50,569 nucleotides of DNA from an uncultured Methanobrevibacter sp. (GTDB lineage Archaea > Methanobacteriota > Methanobacteria > Methanobacteriales > Methanobacteriaceae). The notes beneath the pieces were generated by a model that did no database searches, was not told the DNA's origin, and saw nothing but the letters and a program-made list of their open reading frames with translations. The stretch lies in NCBI GenBank assembly GCA_902774685.1, contig CACYJH010000007.1:1-50569 (forward strand), read 5' to 3'. Shown here one piece after another: positions 37,164 through 45,432 of this stretch. The first letter of the stretch is position 1. Each line of letters opens with the position of its first letter. A program made the translations under genes and the position numbers.

Positions 37164-37319
37164 ATGTTAGACAATGCCAATTCCCATTGCAACTTAAGAA
37201 AAAAAGAGAGCAACACTGATTCTAAAAGTTATCATGACTTGAATATTGATTACATAAATTCAATGATAAGCTTTTCCGTTCTTGCAGTATTTGTTTTAGC
37301 AATATTATTTGCAATGTAA
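37164..37319 (+). CDS. Small single-span membrane protein, 51 aa
   Basis: Starts with ATG at 37164 behind GGAAGGT and ends TAA at 37319. The first 32 residues are hydrophilic with Asn, Lys and Ser (MLDNANSHCNLRKKESNTD...). Residues 33-51 are one hydrophobic helix (NSMISFSVLAVFVLAILFAM) that runs to the very end, so it would be a tail-anchored protein with its N-terminus in the cytoplasm, as the basic residues suggest. No family is recognised. It follows the 15-codon ORF, faces the glycosyltransferase cluster convergently, and could share the palindrome-bearing promoter. Confidence 0.65.
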   Translation: MLDNANSHCNLRKKESNTDSKSYHDLNIDYINSMISFSVLAVFVLAILFAM

Positions 37320-37369
37320 TTATAACAACACTTCTTTATTCACAACATATTACCCATAAAACACTTTTT

Positions 37370-38314
37370 TTATTTTTTAAAAAACTTTTTTAATCTCCTT
37401 GCAGGAGAAAAAAATTTCCAACTATTAGAACCTACTGGCTCTTCATTTAATTGTTTTTGTTCTTTTAGCTTGTTTTCTAATTTAATTTTTTCATTAGGAT
37501 CATTATTCTCATTAGATAAAAATCCCATATATAAATCCATTTTAAGATTAACCAAATCATCCTTATGCTGTTCATATTGATTTGATTTTTTAAATAGATC
37601 ACATATTTTATCATTTAATGAATCAATCTCATCAATAGAACAGTCTTCAAGATTATAATAATGCTCATTTGACAACCCTGAATTTTTAAGCTCATATCTA
37701 GAACAATCCTTTTTGATATAAACAGGTTTTTTGAATATTCCAATTTTATTTGAATTCAAAATGCTTTTAAAAAATAGATATTTGTTGTTGAGTGGTGATG
37801 AAAAATTTTCATCTGATAGGAAATCCTCTAAAAATGATTTTTTATAAAAGATACCTCTTATTTCAGGGTTTAGTGAAAACAAATCTTTTGATAAATCTTC
37901 ACAAGAGAATATTTCCTTTTTAACAGACTTTGAAACTCCTTTCAATACATCCAAATCTTTTTCATATATTTCCTTTGTTTTCATATCATAATTGATAGGT
38001 GAATACAATAGCAATTCCAGATCATTGGCTAAGGAATAATCTAAGAGGGATTCAAGACCTACCAAATAATATTTGTCTGAAATATCTGCAAAGATTACAT
38101 ATTCACCATCAATATCACTTATCTTAAAATCATTAAACTCCTTAATAATTAAATTGGCATCTGTTTTAATATTAGAAGAATCCTCTGTTAAGCAGATGAT
38201 TTCAAGATTTTCCCATGTTTGGTCGGCCAAGCTTTCTAAAAGCTCATCCATATCACTTGCATCATAATTTAGAATTATTACTGAAATTTGATTATTTTGA
38301 CTAATGATAACCAC
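37370..38314 (-). CDS. Degenerate GT2-type glycosyltransferase-like protein
   Basis: 314 residues from GTG at 38314, with AGGGAAG directly before it; it begins only 12 bp behind the stop of the preceding GT2 gene, so the two are cotranscribed. The N-terminus ISVIILNYDASDMDELLESLADQTWENLEIICL has the GT-A nucleotide-sugar fold pattern. The place of the metal-binding DxD reads VIFADISDKYYLVG, which is poorly conserved, and the later catalytic region is missing or changed. It may be inactive or act on a different substrate. The tail has a charged helix and ends SNSWKFFSPARRLKKFFKK, the same kind of NSWK...P..R ending as the hydrolase-like protein of the cluster. A role in surface glycan synthesis is inferred from the neighbours. 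Confidence 0.75.
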   Translation of the reverse strand: MVIISQNNQISVIILNYDASDMDELLESLADQTWENLEIICLTEDSSNIKTDANLIIKEFNDFKISDIDGEYVIFADISDKYYLVGLESLLDYSLANDLELLLYSPINYDMKTKEIYEKDLDVLKGVSKSVKKEIFSCEDLSKDLFSLNPEIRGIFYKKSFLEDFLSDENFSSPLNNKYLFFKSILNSNKIGIFKKPVYIKKDCSRYELKNSGLSNEHYYNLEDCSIDEIDSLNDKICDLFKKSNQYEQHKDDLVNLKMDLYMGFLSNENNDPNEKIKLENKLKEQKQLNEEPVGSNSWKFFSPARRLKKFFKK

Positions 38315-38326
38315 TTCCCTATTTAG

Positions 38327-39394
38327 TCAAGGCCTACAGCTAATTATGTAATCTATTGCACTATCTTTTTCATCCTTATATATCATTTCAAAGAAAGGTA
38401 TGAGAGACTTCTTTCTTATATTGCATTTATGCTCAACAACCAATTTAAACAAATCATAATACCCATCTAAAGATTTTTCAATGTCTTCCTTGGAAAGGGA
38501 GGATTTAAGAATAAACTTACTTACAAAATTTGATAATTTTCCATTCAATAGATAACATAGATAAATATCTTCCTTATTTTTAGATCGGCTCATATCTAAC
38601 ATCAATTGATAAGCAGATAGCCTACCTCTGTTCCTATTTACATCAGCTTGATGAGATACAGAGGCGTTTCCCTCATCATCCCTATTATTGTCATAACAGT
38701 AAATGATATCATTGATGAAGATTATTCCATGAGCATTTATAATGGAATTAAATAAGAAAACAGAATCCTGTGCAGGAATATTTATTGGAAAATCAATGCC
38801 ATTGTCAATGATGAATTTACGATTGAAAATTTTGCTTGCCAGCCCAAAATTAGAAACCATTGAAGGCATTTCATCAACTGAATCAAATTTGATTTGGCAG
38901 TTATTGTCCTTAAACATTTGACGGACAATTTTTTCCCTATTTTTCTCATCTTCATTAGGATGAGATAAAGTGGAAATCCACAATCTTGGAAATGGGACAT
39001 AATCCTTATTATCTCCCTTATATGCATGGCCTCCACTGACAATATCTACATTTTCCTGGCTGATTATATCATATAATTTTTTACATGCATCATTTGTGAA
39101 AAAGTCATCAGGGTCAATAAACATTATATAATCAGCACTGGCCAATTCAATACCTACATTACGAGGCTTACCAGCTGCTCCTGAATTCTCATCTAAAATT
39201 TTATATTTGATGTTATCATATCTTGAAGCATATTTTTCAATTATATAGTGTGTCCTATCATTAGAGACATCATCAACAAGAATTACCTCTAAATTTTCAA
39301 AACCTATAGTTTGATTAAATATAGAAAATAAACATCTCTCAATATAAAACTCTACATTGAATATAGGGATTATAATACTAATCTTATATGTCAT
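38327..39394 (-). CDS. Family 2 glycosyltransferase
   Basis: 355 residues. The N-terminus YKISIIIPIFNVEFYIERCLFSIFNQTIG, the acceptor/donor motif LEVILVDDVSNDRTHYIIEKYA, the ENSGAAGKPRNVGIELASADYI segment and the metal-binding FIDPDD (DxD) are all typical of inverting GT2 enzymes that transfer a sugar from a nucleotide donor. No membrane helix is seen, so it is cytoplasmic or peripheral. It is the middle gene of three, 59 bp behind the hydrolase-like gene and 12 bp before the degenerate GT2 gene. Donor and acceptor are unknown; a wall or surface polysaccharide or protein glycan is likely. A GATGAT site precedes the ATG. Confidence 0.9.
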   Translation of the reverse strand: MTYKISIIIPIFNVEFYIERCLFSIFNQTIGFENLEVILVDDVSNDRTHYIIEKYASRYDNIKYKILDENSGAAGKPRNVGIELASADYIMFIDPDDFFTNDACKKLYDIISQENVDIVSGGHAYKGDNKDYVPFPRLWISTLSHPNEDEKNREKIVRQMFKDNNCQIKFDSVDEMPSMVSNFGLASKIFNRKFIIDNGIDFPINIPAQDSVFLFNSIINAHGIIFINDIIYCYDNNRDDEGNASVSHQADVNRNRGRLSAYQLMLDMSRSKNKEDIYLCYLLNGKLSNFVSKFILKSSLSKEDIEKSLDGYYDLFKLVVEHKCNIRKKSLIPFFEMIYKDEKDSAIDYIISCRP

Positions 39395-39453
39395 TTTATC
39401 ATCATATTTATATTTGATTAAGTTTTAGAGTGATTAAAAATCAATCCATATTT

Positions 39454-40548
39454 TCATCGGAATAAATTAATAAAAGCTCTTAAAGGCTTTGTCAGTTTCC
39501 ATGATTTGGAATTTAACATTTCATCATTGGTCTTTTCCAATGAATTATTTTTAGACAACAACTCTTCATTTTCCTTTTCAAGGGAGCTTATCTTAAGTTT
39601 ATGTGAATCATTTTCTTTAGTTATTCTTTCGGTTGATTTAATTAAATTATTTTCAAGGTTATTGTCAAAAGATTCTTCCTCATTATATAAATACTGTTTT
39701 ACGTATTCCCTAATAAATTTTACCGTTGCATTTGTCTCCATTGGAAGATGTGTCTTTTCCTTAACTTCCTTGTAGAAATATGTTGTTAAATAATTGTTGA
39801 ATTGGGGAAGTTCCTTTAATTCTTCAATAAAGGGTATGCAATGATCGTAAATATCTATGTCTGAAGCAGTGTTAACATAATAAGTAATATTTGGAACATA
39901 ATTTTCTCTTTTAAATAATTCAATGACATCCAATCTGTATTTTAGATGTTCCTCTATTTGAGACCTGCTTAAATCAGGAAAATCCTTTTGTAAAAATTCA
40001 AAAAGAGGGTCCACATGAATTTTCTTATAATGCAAAACATTAAATTGGGTGTTGTTTACAAGAACTTTAGAACCTTTTATGAGAGTTCCAAGACAAATTG
40101 ATGCAAATCCTCCTGCAGAACTGCTGAAAAATAGTATGTTATCATTTTTTATCTGTTGATTAATGGCTATTTTTTTAATGATTTGGGAGACGACTTCCAA
40201 ATACCAAGTATCTTTTGTGCCAACAAACCATCCTACTTTAATTTCTTCATCATAGAAGAAAATAGGGTCTGCATAAGAAATAAAGGATTCTTTAAAATAT
40301 TTATGCCATTTCCACCGGCTAAAGAAAGGAGGAGTGATTAATTTCCCATCAGATGTTCTTTGATCTCTTTGAAATGCCCCAGGCCCAAAACAAATCAAAT
40401 TTTTATTGTTTGAAGCAAGTTTAGTTATGAGACAGTATTTTACATTATCATAATTAATTTCAAGACCAAAAACCTCATCCAGCGGAAATCCATATGTTTC
40501 AATCTCATCTAATTCCAATTTAATTACTCTGTCAACCATATCTTCCAT
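39454..40548 (-). CDS. Alpha/beta-hydrolase-like protein of a glycan cluster
   Basis: 364 residues from ATG at 40548 (MEDMVDRVIKLELDE); AGTGAT lies four bases before it, and the frame's further ATG at 40581 lacks such a site. The segment DNILFFSSSAGGFASICLGTLIKGSKVLVNN has the strand-nucleophile-helix look of an alpha/beta hydrolase with a serine in S-x-S-x-GG context. A later conserved-looking HLP near residue 270 could bear the catalytic His. Residues ~310-355 form a coiled coil (NDSHKLKISSLEKENEELLSKNNSLEKTN) and the protein ends NSKSWKLTKPLRAFINLFR. It is the first gene of the cluster with two GT2-type proteins. It could be an esterase or acyltransferase that modifies the same glycan. Confidence 0.7.
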   Translation of the reverse strand: MEDMVDRVIKLELDEIETYGFPLDEVFGLEINYDNVKYCLITKLASNNKNLICFGPGAFQRDQRTSDGKLITPPFFSRWKWHKYFKESFISYADPIFFYDEEIKVGWFVGTKDTWYLEVVSQIIKKIAINQQIKNDNILFFSSSAGGFASICLGTLIKGSKVLVNNTQFNVLHYKKIHVDPLFEFLQKDFPDLSRSQIEEHLKYRLDVIELFKRENYVPNITYYVNTASDIDIYDHCIPFIEELKELPQFNNYLTTYFYKEVKEKTHLPMETNATVKFIREYVKQYLYNEEESFDNNLENNLIKSTERITKENDSHKLKISSLEKENEELLSKNNSLEKTNDEMLNSKSWKLTKPLRAFINLFR

Positions 40549-40846
40549 TAATATCACTGCTCGAAAAATATTTTTTATCATGATTTTCTAAGTGCGAAAA
40601 TCTGAGCTTGAATAATTTATCTAAACGAAAAAATTATAATGTAATTATTAAATAATTATTAAAATTATTTATTTATCCTCTTTTTTATATGTTTTGTGGA
40701 ATAATTTTATAACTATGCAATTTTACCAGAATTCAATGATTTGCTATGGCAATGACTTGAGTTATGGGTAATGAAAAAAGTGAAAAAAAGAAAAATAGTT
40801 AAAAAAATTGAATAAATGATTAAAAAAATAGAAAAAAGATTATGCC

Positions 40847-42517
40847 CTATTTATGAGCATAATAGAAAATCAATTCGTCATCCTTGATTTCATCAAGCCT
40901 TGCAAAACCGAATCTTTCGAATTGTACAATGTCTCCTACTTTCAAGTCTTTGCAGTCAAGTTCACAAAGACCTTCAGTTATGGAAGCATCATCCATAACA
41001 ACCTTAGCCTTGATTGCATCAGTTGGAACCCATTGAATGATTCTTGCTTTTGCTTCTCTTGCATCTTCAAAGGATTTGCTGTGGAATACTGCATTTCCGT
41101 CTTTGATTTCAACATTCACAGCATCCATCAAACGGCTGATTCCATCGGTGAAGTCTGCTTTTGGAATGTAGACTTCCTTATCGAATACAAGAGTCCTGTT
41201 GCCCCTTTCCTCAAAGTCAGGGTGCAATGGCCTTTCGATGCTTAATCCTAAATCTTCTTCAGGGACATCGGCAATCTCTATCTTTACAGGGTCAGGCACA
41301 AAGAAATATCTGTTTACCTTTTCCTCAATGATGTTTCTATTCAATCCATAAATCTTTTTCCAGCTGATTGCTGAATCAGACATCTTGATACCGATTTCAA
41401 CCATCAATTGGGTGATTGTCTCAGGTTGGATTCCTCTTCTTGCAATAGCTTTCAAGGTCCCAAGTCTTGGATCGTCCCAACCGCTGTAGGTACCATCCTC
41501 TATTCCCGCCATAGCTTTGGAGGTACTTAAAGCGATATCTTCCATCTTCAATCTTCCGTAATGGATAAATTCAGGAACTTCCCAGTCCATATGCTGGTAA
41601 AGATACTTTTGCTTTTCACTGTTTGCGAGGTGATCTTTTCCTCTCAATACATGAGTCATTCCAAGCAAATGGTCATCTACAGATACAGAGAAGTTCATCA
41701 TAGGATAGACTCTGTATTTGGTGCCTAATCTTGGGTGTTCCTCTTCAACAATCCTCATTGCCACCCAATCACGAATAGCTGGATTCTTATGATTTATATC
41801 AGTTTTAATTCTAAGTACCGCTTCACCTGCTTCCATTTCAGGGAACCTTTTCCAAAGTTCCATATTCTCCTCTACAGTATTGTCTCTGCATGGGCAAGCT
41901 TGGCAACTGTCCTTAAGCTTTTTGAATTCTCCACCATCACAGGTGCACATATATGCTGCTCCACGTTTGATTAGCTCTTCAGCATATTGGTAGTATATTT
42001 CAAAACGGTCACTTTGATAGTAGACTTCATCAGGCTCAATTCCTAACCATTTCAAATCTTCCTGAATCAATTCATAAGCAGGTTCGTAAATACGTTTTGG
42101 ATCTGTATCTTCTATTCTCAATATGAACTTTCCACCACATTTCTTTACATATTCCCCATTTGGAATAGCTGCCCTTGCATGTCCAATATGCAATGGACCA
42201 CTTGGGTTAGGTGCAAAACGCATTACAACGTCCTTGTTTTTACCTGGAAGCTTTGGAAGGCCTTCTTCCTTTTTCTGTTTTTTCTCTTCAACAGCAACTC
42301 CCAACTCTTCCATTTTTGCTTTTTGTTCTTCTGGTGAGAGTGCATTTACTTGAGCTACAATCTTACCTGACAAAGGTCCGATTTCCTTTGCTCTTGGCCT
42401 GAGTTCAGGTTCACTGCTCATGATTGAACCCATAACAGCACCAGGATTTGCACTTCCCTTATGTTTAGCTGCATTCAATAATGCATGTTTAAATACAATT
42501 TCTTCTAATTCATCCAT
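40847..42517 (-). CDS. gltX: Glutamyl-tRNA synthetase, archaeal type
   Basis: 556 residues; charges tRNA(Glu) with glutamate. The class I signature HIGH is at residues 110-113 (MRFAPNPSGPLHIGHARAA), after a ~95-residue N-terminal extension as in archaeal enzymes. The KMSKS-like loop is ALSTSKAMAGI. A Cys cluster (MCTCDGGEFKKL...CQACPC) may bind zinc. The C-terminal part is the beta-barrel type of archaeal/eukaryotic GluRS and GlnRS, not the alpha-helical bacterial anticodon domain. In this lineage the enzyme is discriminating and Gln-tRNA is made by GatDE, which is known biology and not seen here. A T-rich run past the stop is a likely terminator. Confidence 0.96.
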   Translation of the reverse strand: MDELEEIVFKHALLNAAKHKGSANPGAVMGSIMSSEPELRPRAKEIGPLSGKIVAQVNALSPEEQKAKMEELGVAVEEKKQKKEEGLPKLPGKNKDVVMRFAPNPSGPLHIGHARAAIPNGEYVKKCGGKFILRIEDTDPKRIYEPAYELIQEDLKWLGIEPDEVYYQSDRFEIYYQYAEELIKRGAAYMCTCDGGEFKKLKDSCQACPCRDNTVEENMELWKRFPEMEAGEAVLRIKTDINHKNPAIRDWVAMRIVEEEHPRLGTKYRVYPMMNFSVSVDDHLLGMTHVLRGKDHLANSEKQKYLYQHMDWEVPEFIHYGRLKMEDIALSTSKAMAGIEDGTYSGWDDPRLGTLKAIARRGIQPETITQLMVEIGIKMSDSAISWKKIYGLNRNIIEEKVNRYFFVPDPVKIEIADVPEEDLGLSIERPLHPDFEERGNRTLVFDKEVYIPKADFTDGISRLMDAVNVEIKDGNAVFHSKSFEDAREAKARIIQWVPTDAIKAKVVMDDASITEGLCELDCKDLKVGDIVQFERFGFARLDEIKDDELIFYYAHK

Positions 42518-42867
42518 AAAAACACATCTTATAACATGATAAAACTAATTAATTATAATGATTAAACTAAATCTCATTTTACTATTAAATTAGTTATAAA
42601 AATATACATTATTAAATATATAATCTATTTATTAAAAATATTACTATAAAAAACATGAAAAATTTTAAAATAAAATTAAATGAAGAAAAAAAGAAAATCT
42701 AAAAGTAAAATCAAATAATAAGAAAAGAAGATATAAAGTAAAATTAAATAAAGAAAAAAAGAAAAAAAAGAAAAATAAAATAAAATTTTAAAATCAAACA
42801 TCTAATAATTGGTTTTGACTATAACTTTTAATCACTGATTTATAAAGATATCAAAGTAAAAAGGGAG
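42518..42867. other. 350-bp AT-rich intergenic region between the thioester adhesin gene and gltX
   Basis: No gene is seen. It should contain the gltX promoter on the minus strand (TATA-like TATATATAAT complement near 42610-42625). The left part is purine-rich low complexity; a 27-bp segment at 42671-42697 recurs at 42739-42765 with one mismatch. On the minus strand the T-runs can end transcription of gltX's upstream neighbour only weakly; the adhesin gene itself ends at 42868. Confidence 0.45.
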
Positions 42868-45432
42868 TTATTCCTCCACATACACCTCTTCTACCTCTAC
42901 ATCTCCAGAATCTATGACCCCAGAATCACTTACTGGCTTATCCTTGTCAATTTTATCGCTAGAATCTTCAAAATGATCGCTATTGTCGGATAATTCTATA
43001 GAATCCGGAACATCCTCAATTTGATCATAATCAAATTCTAAAGTGCCATTAGAATCCCAATTGTTACTTTCGTCCAATTTAATGCCATTTTCCTTGAGAG
43101 CAGCAACAAAATCCTCATAAGTCATGTTACCGAAGAAATATTGATTATATAAATAAATAAACAATCTGAATTTTTGTTTATACTCTACATAATTGTCAGA
43201 AGGTTTTCCTTGATTTCTATTGTGTGAAACTGATTTCTTGTTCTTATTAGAAACAGTCTTCTTTGATTGGTATTTACCAATACTCTTACCATTACCTAAT
43301 AATTTACCCTTATCCGGTAATTTGCCTTTAGATACTTCAGGTACCTTAGGTACATTAGGCACCTTAGACCCTTCAGACTTTACTTTTTCTGCAATCAATT
43401 TCCAAGACCATTTTAATACATGCACTTTATTCAATGTATTAGTAACAGTGAAAGAATAATTTCCATTCTCTTCAATCTTGTAATGGTAATAAGTTATATT
43501 AACTTCATCAATTGAATATGTGATCAATTTGCCATTATCATATTTAGGCAAGTAATTTAATACATATTTCCATCCATTATCCTTATTGAGAATAATAGAA
43601 TCTATGATTTCCCCATTTCTAAAGACATTTATAGTTACATTAGAAGGTCTTTTCTTATATAAATCATTTTTATCATCCCAAACCTTTGAGACAGTTAGAT
43701 TAATCAATTCAAGCTTATTTGTAATTTTTACGCTTGTTGTAATGTTTTCCTCTTTTCCATCAAAGAATATAGTTTCAGATGGCATTAATGGATTAATGTA
43801 TCTGGAATTGCTAGATGTGGAATTAATATAATAAGGAACTTCAGATTCCTTAACGGTGTAATCTGCTAAATGCACAACCCCACTTGAATTCAATCTCTCA
43901 CGTATAACAACATCGCTATCCTTATCCAAATTTAAGAAGGTGTAAGACCAATCATTTGCCTCTTCTAAAATTGCCCCTCCATAAATCAATCCGTCAGAAA
44001 TTAGCTCAATTGATTTTCCTGCTGCTTTCAATTCATCATTGGTTAAATTCACTATAATGTGTTTAACCTGATAAATTTCAGATTTGCTAAGATCAATTGA
44101 ACCAGGATAACTTGAATCAATGATTTCATAATTAATCTCATGGCCGTCTTCAGCATACTTATTGAAATTTGTTAGGGTTCTTGTATAACCCTGACTTCTA
44201 TATAAAGATACGCTTCCAACTTTTTCACCATCAGCATATATGCTCACAGATATACGGGATGGCCTATTAGAGTAATCCTCAGGCCATACTTTTGTTATAG
44301 TTAAGTCAAAGTCATCTTCCAATACAGTTTTTATTTCATAATCATCTGCATTGATTGGTGCAGTTAAATCTGAAATTGAATAAACCGGCAAATTTTCAAA
44401 AGTATATTTCCAACCATTGTCGGCATCTAATGCAACACCTGTTATTATAGGTTTGCCATCAGAATACAAGTCAACACTAATGCTATCAGGTCTTAAATTA
44501 GCTACATTATCATAATCATCCCATTCCTTAATCACGCTAAGATTAGTTAATAGATTAAAACCAATGATATTTTGATAATGTCCGTTGATGGAAGAATACA
44601 AATAGAATTGATATGTTAAACCAGTGTCATGGAAATTTCCGCTGCTAGGGATTCCATTTCCAGATTTAACCCTATCAATAGCTTCTTTAACATAAGTCCA
44701 TGAAGGATTGCTGTAAGGCAACTCATTATAATGACTATGTGGGTTTCTATAATCTTGGCTATCAGTAAAGGCCCACAACACATTAGGGAATGCTGCCTTG
44801 CCACTGCTCAGTGTAGTGAAGTTTTCAGTATCATTGAAATGATAGTATAGAAATGTCCTGAGATATGGCAATACATCCTCACCGGTTACTGGATGAATTA
44901 ACTGTTCATCAGTTAAAGTGATTCTTTTGTATACTCCCGGAACCCCAGAATAATATCCATCAGGACCTTCAGGACCCGGCTCTACACAATAAACCCATGT
45001 AGTATCGTTCATTAACCAAGGATACTCATAATGTGAATTAGGGGCATATGCATTGCCTCCGGCATTATCCCAATCAAAAATTACGCTATAAGTATCTTCA
45101 GAAACATTAGTGTTATCTGTTGTAATTAATTCCATGCCATTGACATCATGATAATCAATTTGACTATCACCAAGTTCCCCCTCACCAAGAGAGTCAGCTT
45201 GATTTGAACTTAAACTGTCAGAATCATCCATTTCAATATTTTCGGTTGATTTAGAATGCAAATCAGACTGCACGCCATTTTCCACATTACCAACGTTAGA
45301 TGCAAGTAAACCATCGTTATTGTTCATGACTCCAACATCACCATCAAGTTCAGATGCGGAAACCAAGCCCACACTCAAAAGCAAGATTAAAGCCAATGCA
45401 ACAATAAAACAAAAATTATTTTTAAATCTCAT
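42868..45432 (-). CDS. Adhesin with predicted Cys-Gln thioester domain and CnaB-type isopeptide domains
   Basis: 854 residues, complete; TTGGAG precedes the ATG. Residues 1-27 are a signal peptide. After an acidic spacer, residues ~113-295 look like a thioester domain: Cys149 in WVYCVEP and Gln275 in LTYQFYLY fit the two bond-forming motifs of Gram-positive adhesins ([YFL]C-hydrophobic and hydrophobic-Q-x-x-hydrophobic), while the middle motif TQxx-hydrophobic-W appears as FPNVLW (residues 215-220). About four CnaB-like domains follow (near 297-380, 381-455, 456-573, 577-668). The last has Lys583 in VSKVWDD, Glu643 in YSIDE and Asn665 in FTVTN, the triad for an intramolecular isopeptide bond. 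A basic linker (LPDKGKLLGNGKSIGKYQSKK) leads to an acidic C-terminal domain with no membrane anchor or sortase motif. Covalent host or surface attachment is inferred. Confidence 0.87.
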   Translation of the reverse strand: MRFKNNFCFIVALALILLLSVGLVSASELDGDVGVMNNNDGLLASNVGNVENGVQSDLHSKSTENIEMDDSDSLSSNQADSLGEGELGDSQIDYHDVNGMELITTDNTNVSEDTYSVIFDWDNAGGNAYAPNSHYEYPWLMNDTTWVYCVEPGPEGPDGYYSGVPGVYKRITLTDEQLIHPVTGEDVLPYLRTFLYYHFNDTENFTTLSSGKAAFPNVLWAFTDSQDYRNPHSHYNELPYSNPSWTYVKEAIDRVKSGNGIPSSGNFHDTGLTYQFYLYSSINGHYQNIIGFNLLTNLSVIKEWDDYDNVANLRPDSISVDLYSDGKPIITGVALDADNGWKYTFENLPVYSISDLTAPINADDYEIKTVLEDDFDLTITKVWPEDYSNRPSRISVSIYADGEKVGSVSLYRSQGYTRTLTNFNKYAEDGHEINYEIIDSSYPGSIDLSKSEIYQVKHIIVNLTNDELKAAGKSIELISDGLIYGGAILEEANDWSYTFLNLDKDSDVVIRERLNSSGVVHLADYTVKESEVPYYINSTSSNSRYINPLMPSETIFFDGKEENITTSVKITNKLELINLTVSKVWDDKNDLYKKRPSNVTINVFRNGEIIDSIILNKDNGWKYVLNYLPKYDNGKLITYSIDEVNITYYHYKIEENGNYSFTVTNTLNKVHVLKWSWKLIAEKVKSEGSKVPNVPKVPEVSKGKLPDKGKLLGNGKSIGKYQSKKTVSNKNKKSVSHNRNQGKPSDNYVEYKQKFRLFIYLYNQYFFGNMTYEDFVAALKENGIKLDESNNWDSNGTLEFDYDQIEDVPDSIELSDNSDHFEDSSDKIDKDKPVSDSGVIDSGDVEVEEVYVEE

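Noticed and set aside
40727..40772. Short frame around ATGATTTGCTATGGCAATG downstream of gltX
   Set aside because: Only 11 codons, no ribosome site and no partner gene.
42671..42765. 27-bp repeated A-rich segment
   Set aside because: Low-complexity purine run; the match is expected from composition, so it is noted only within the spacer entry.
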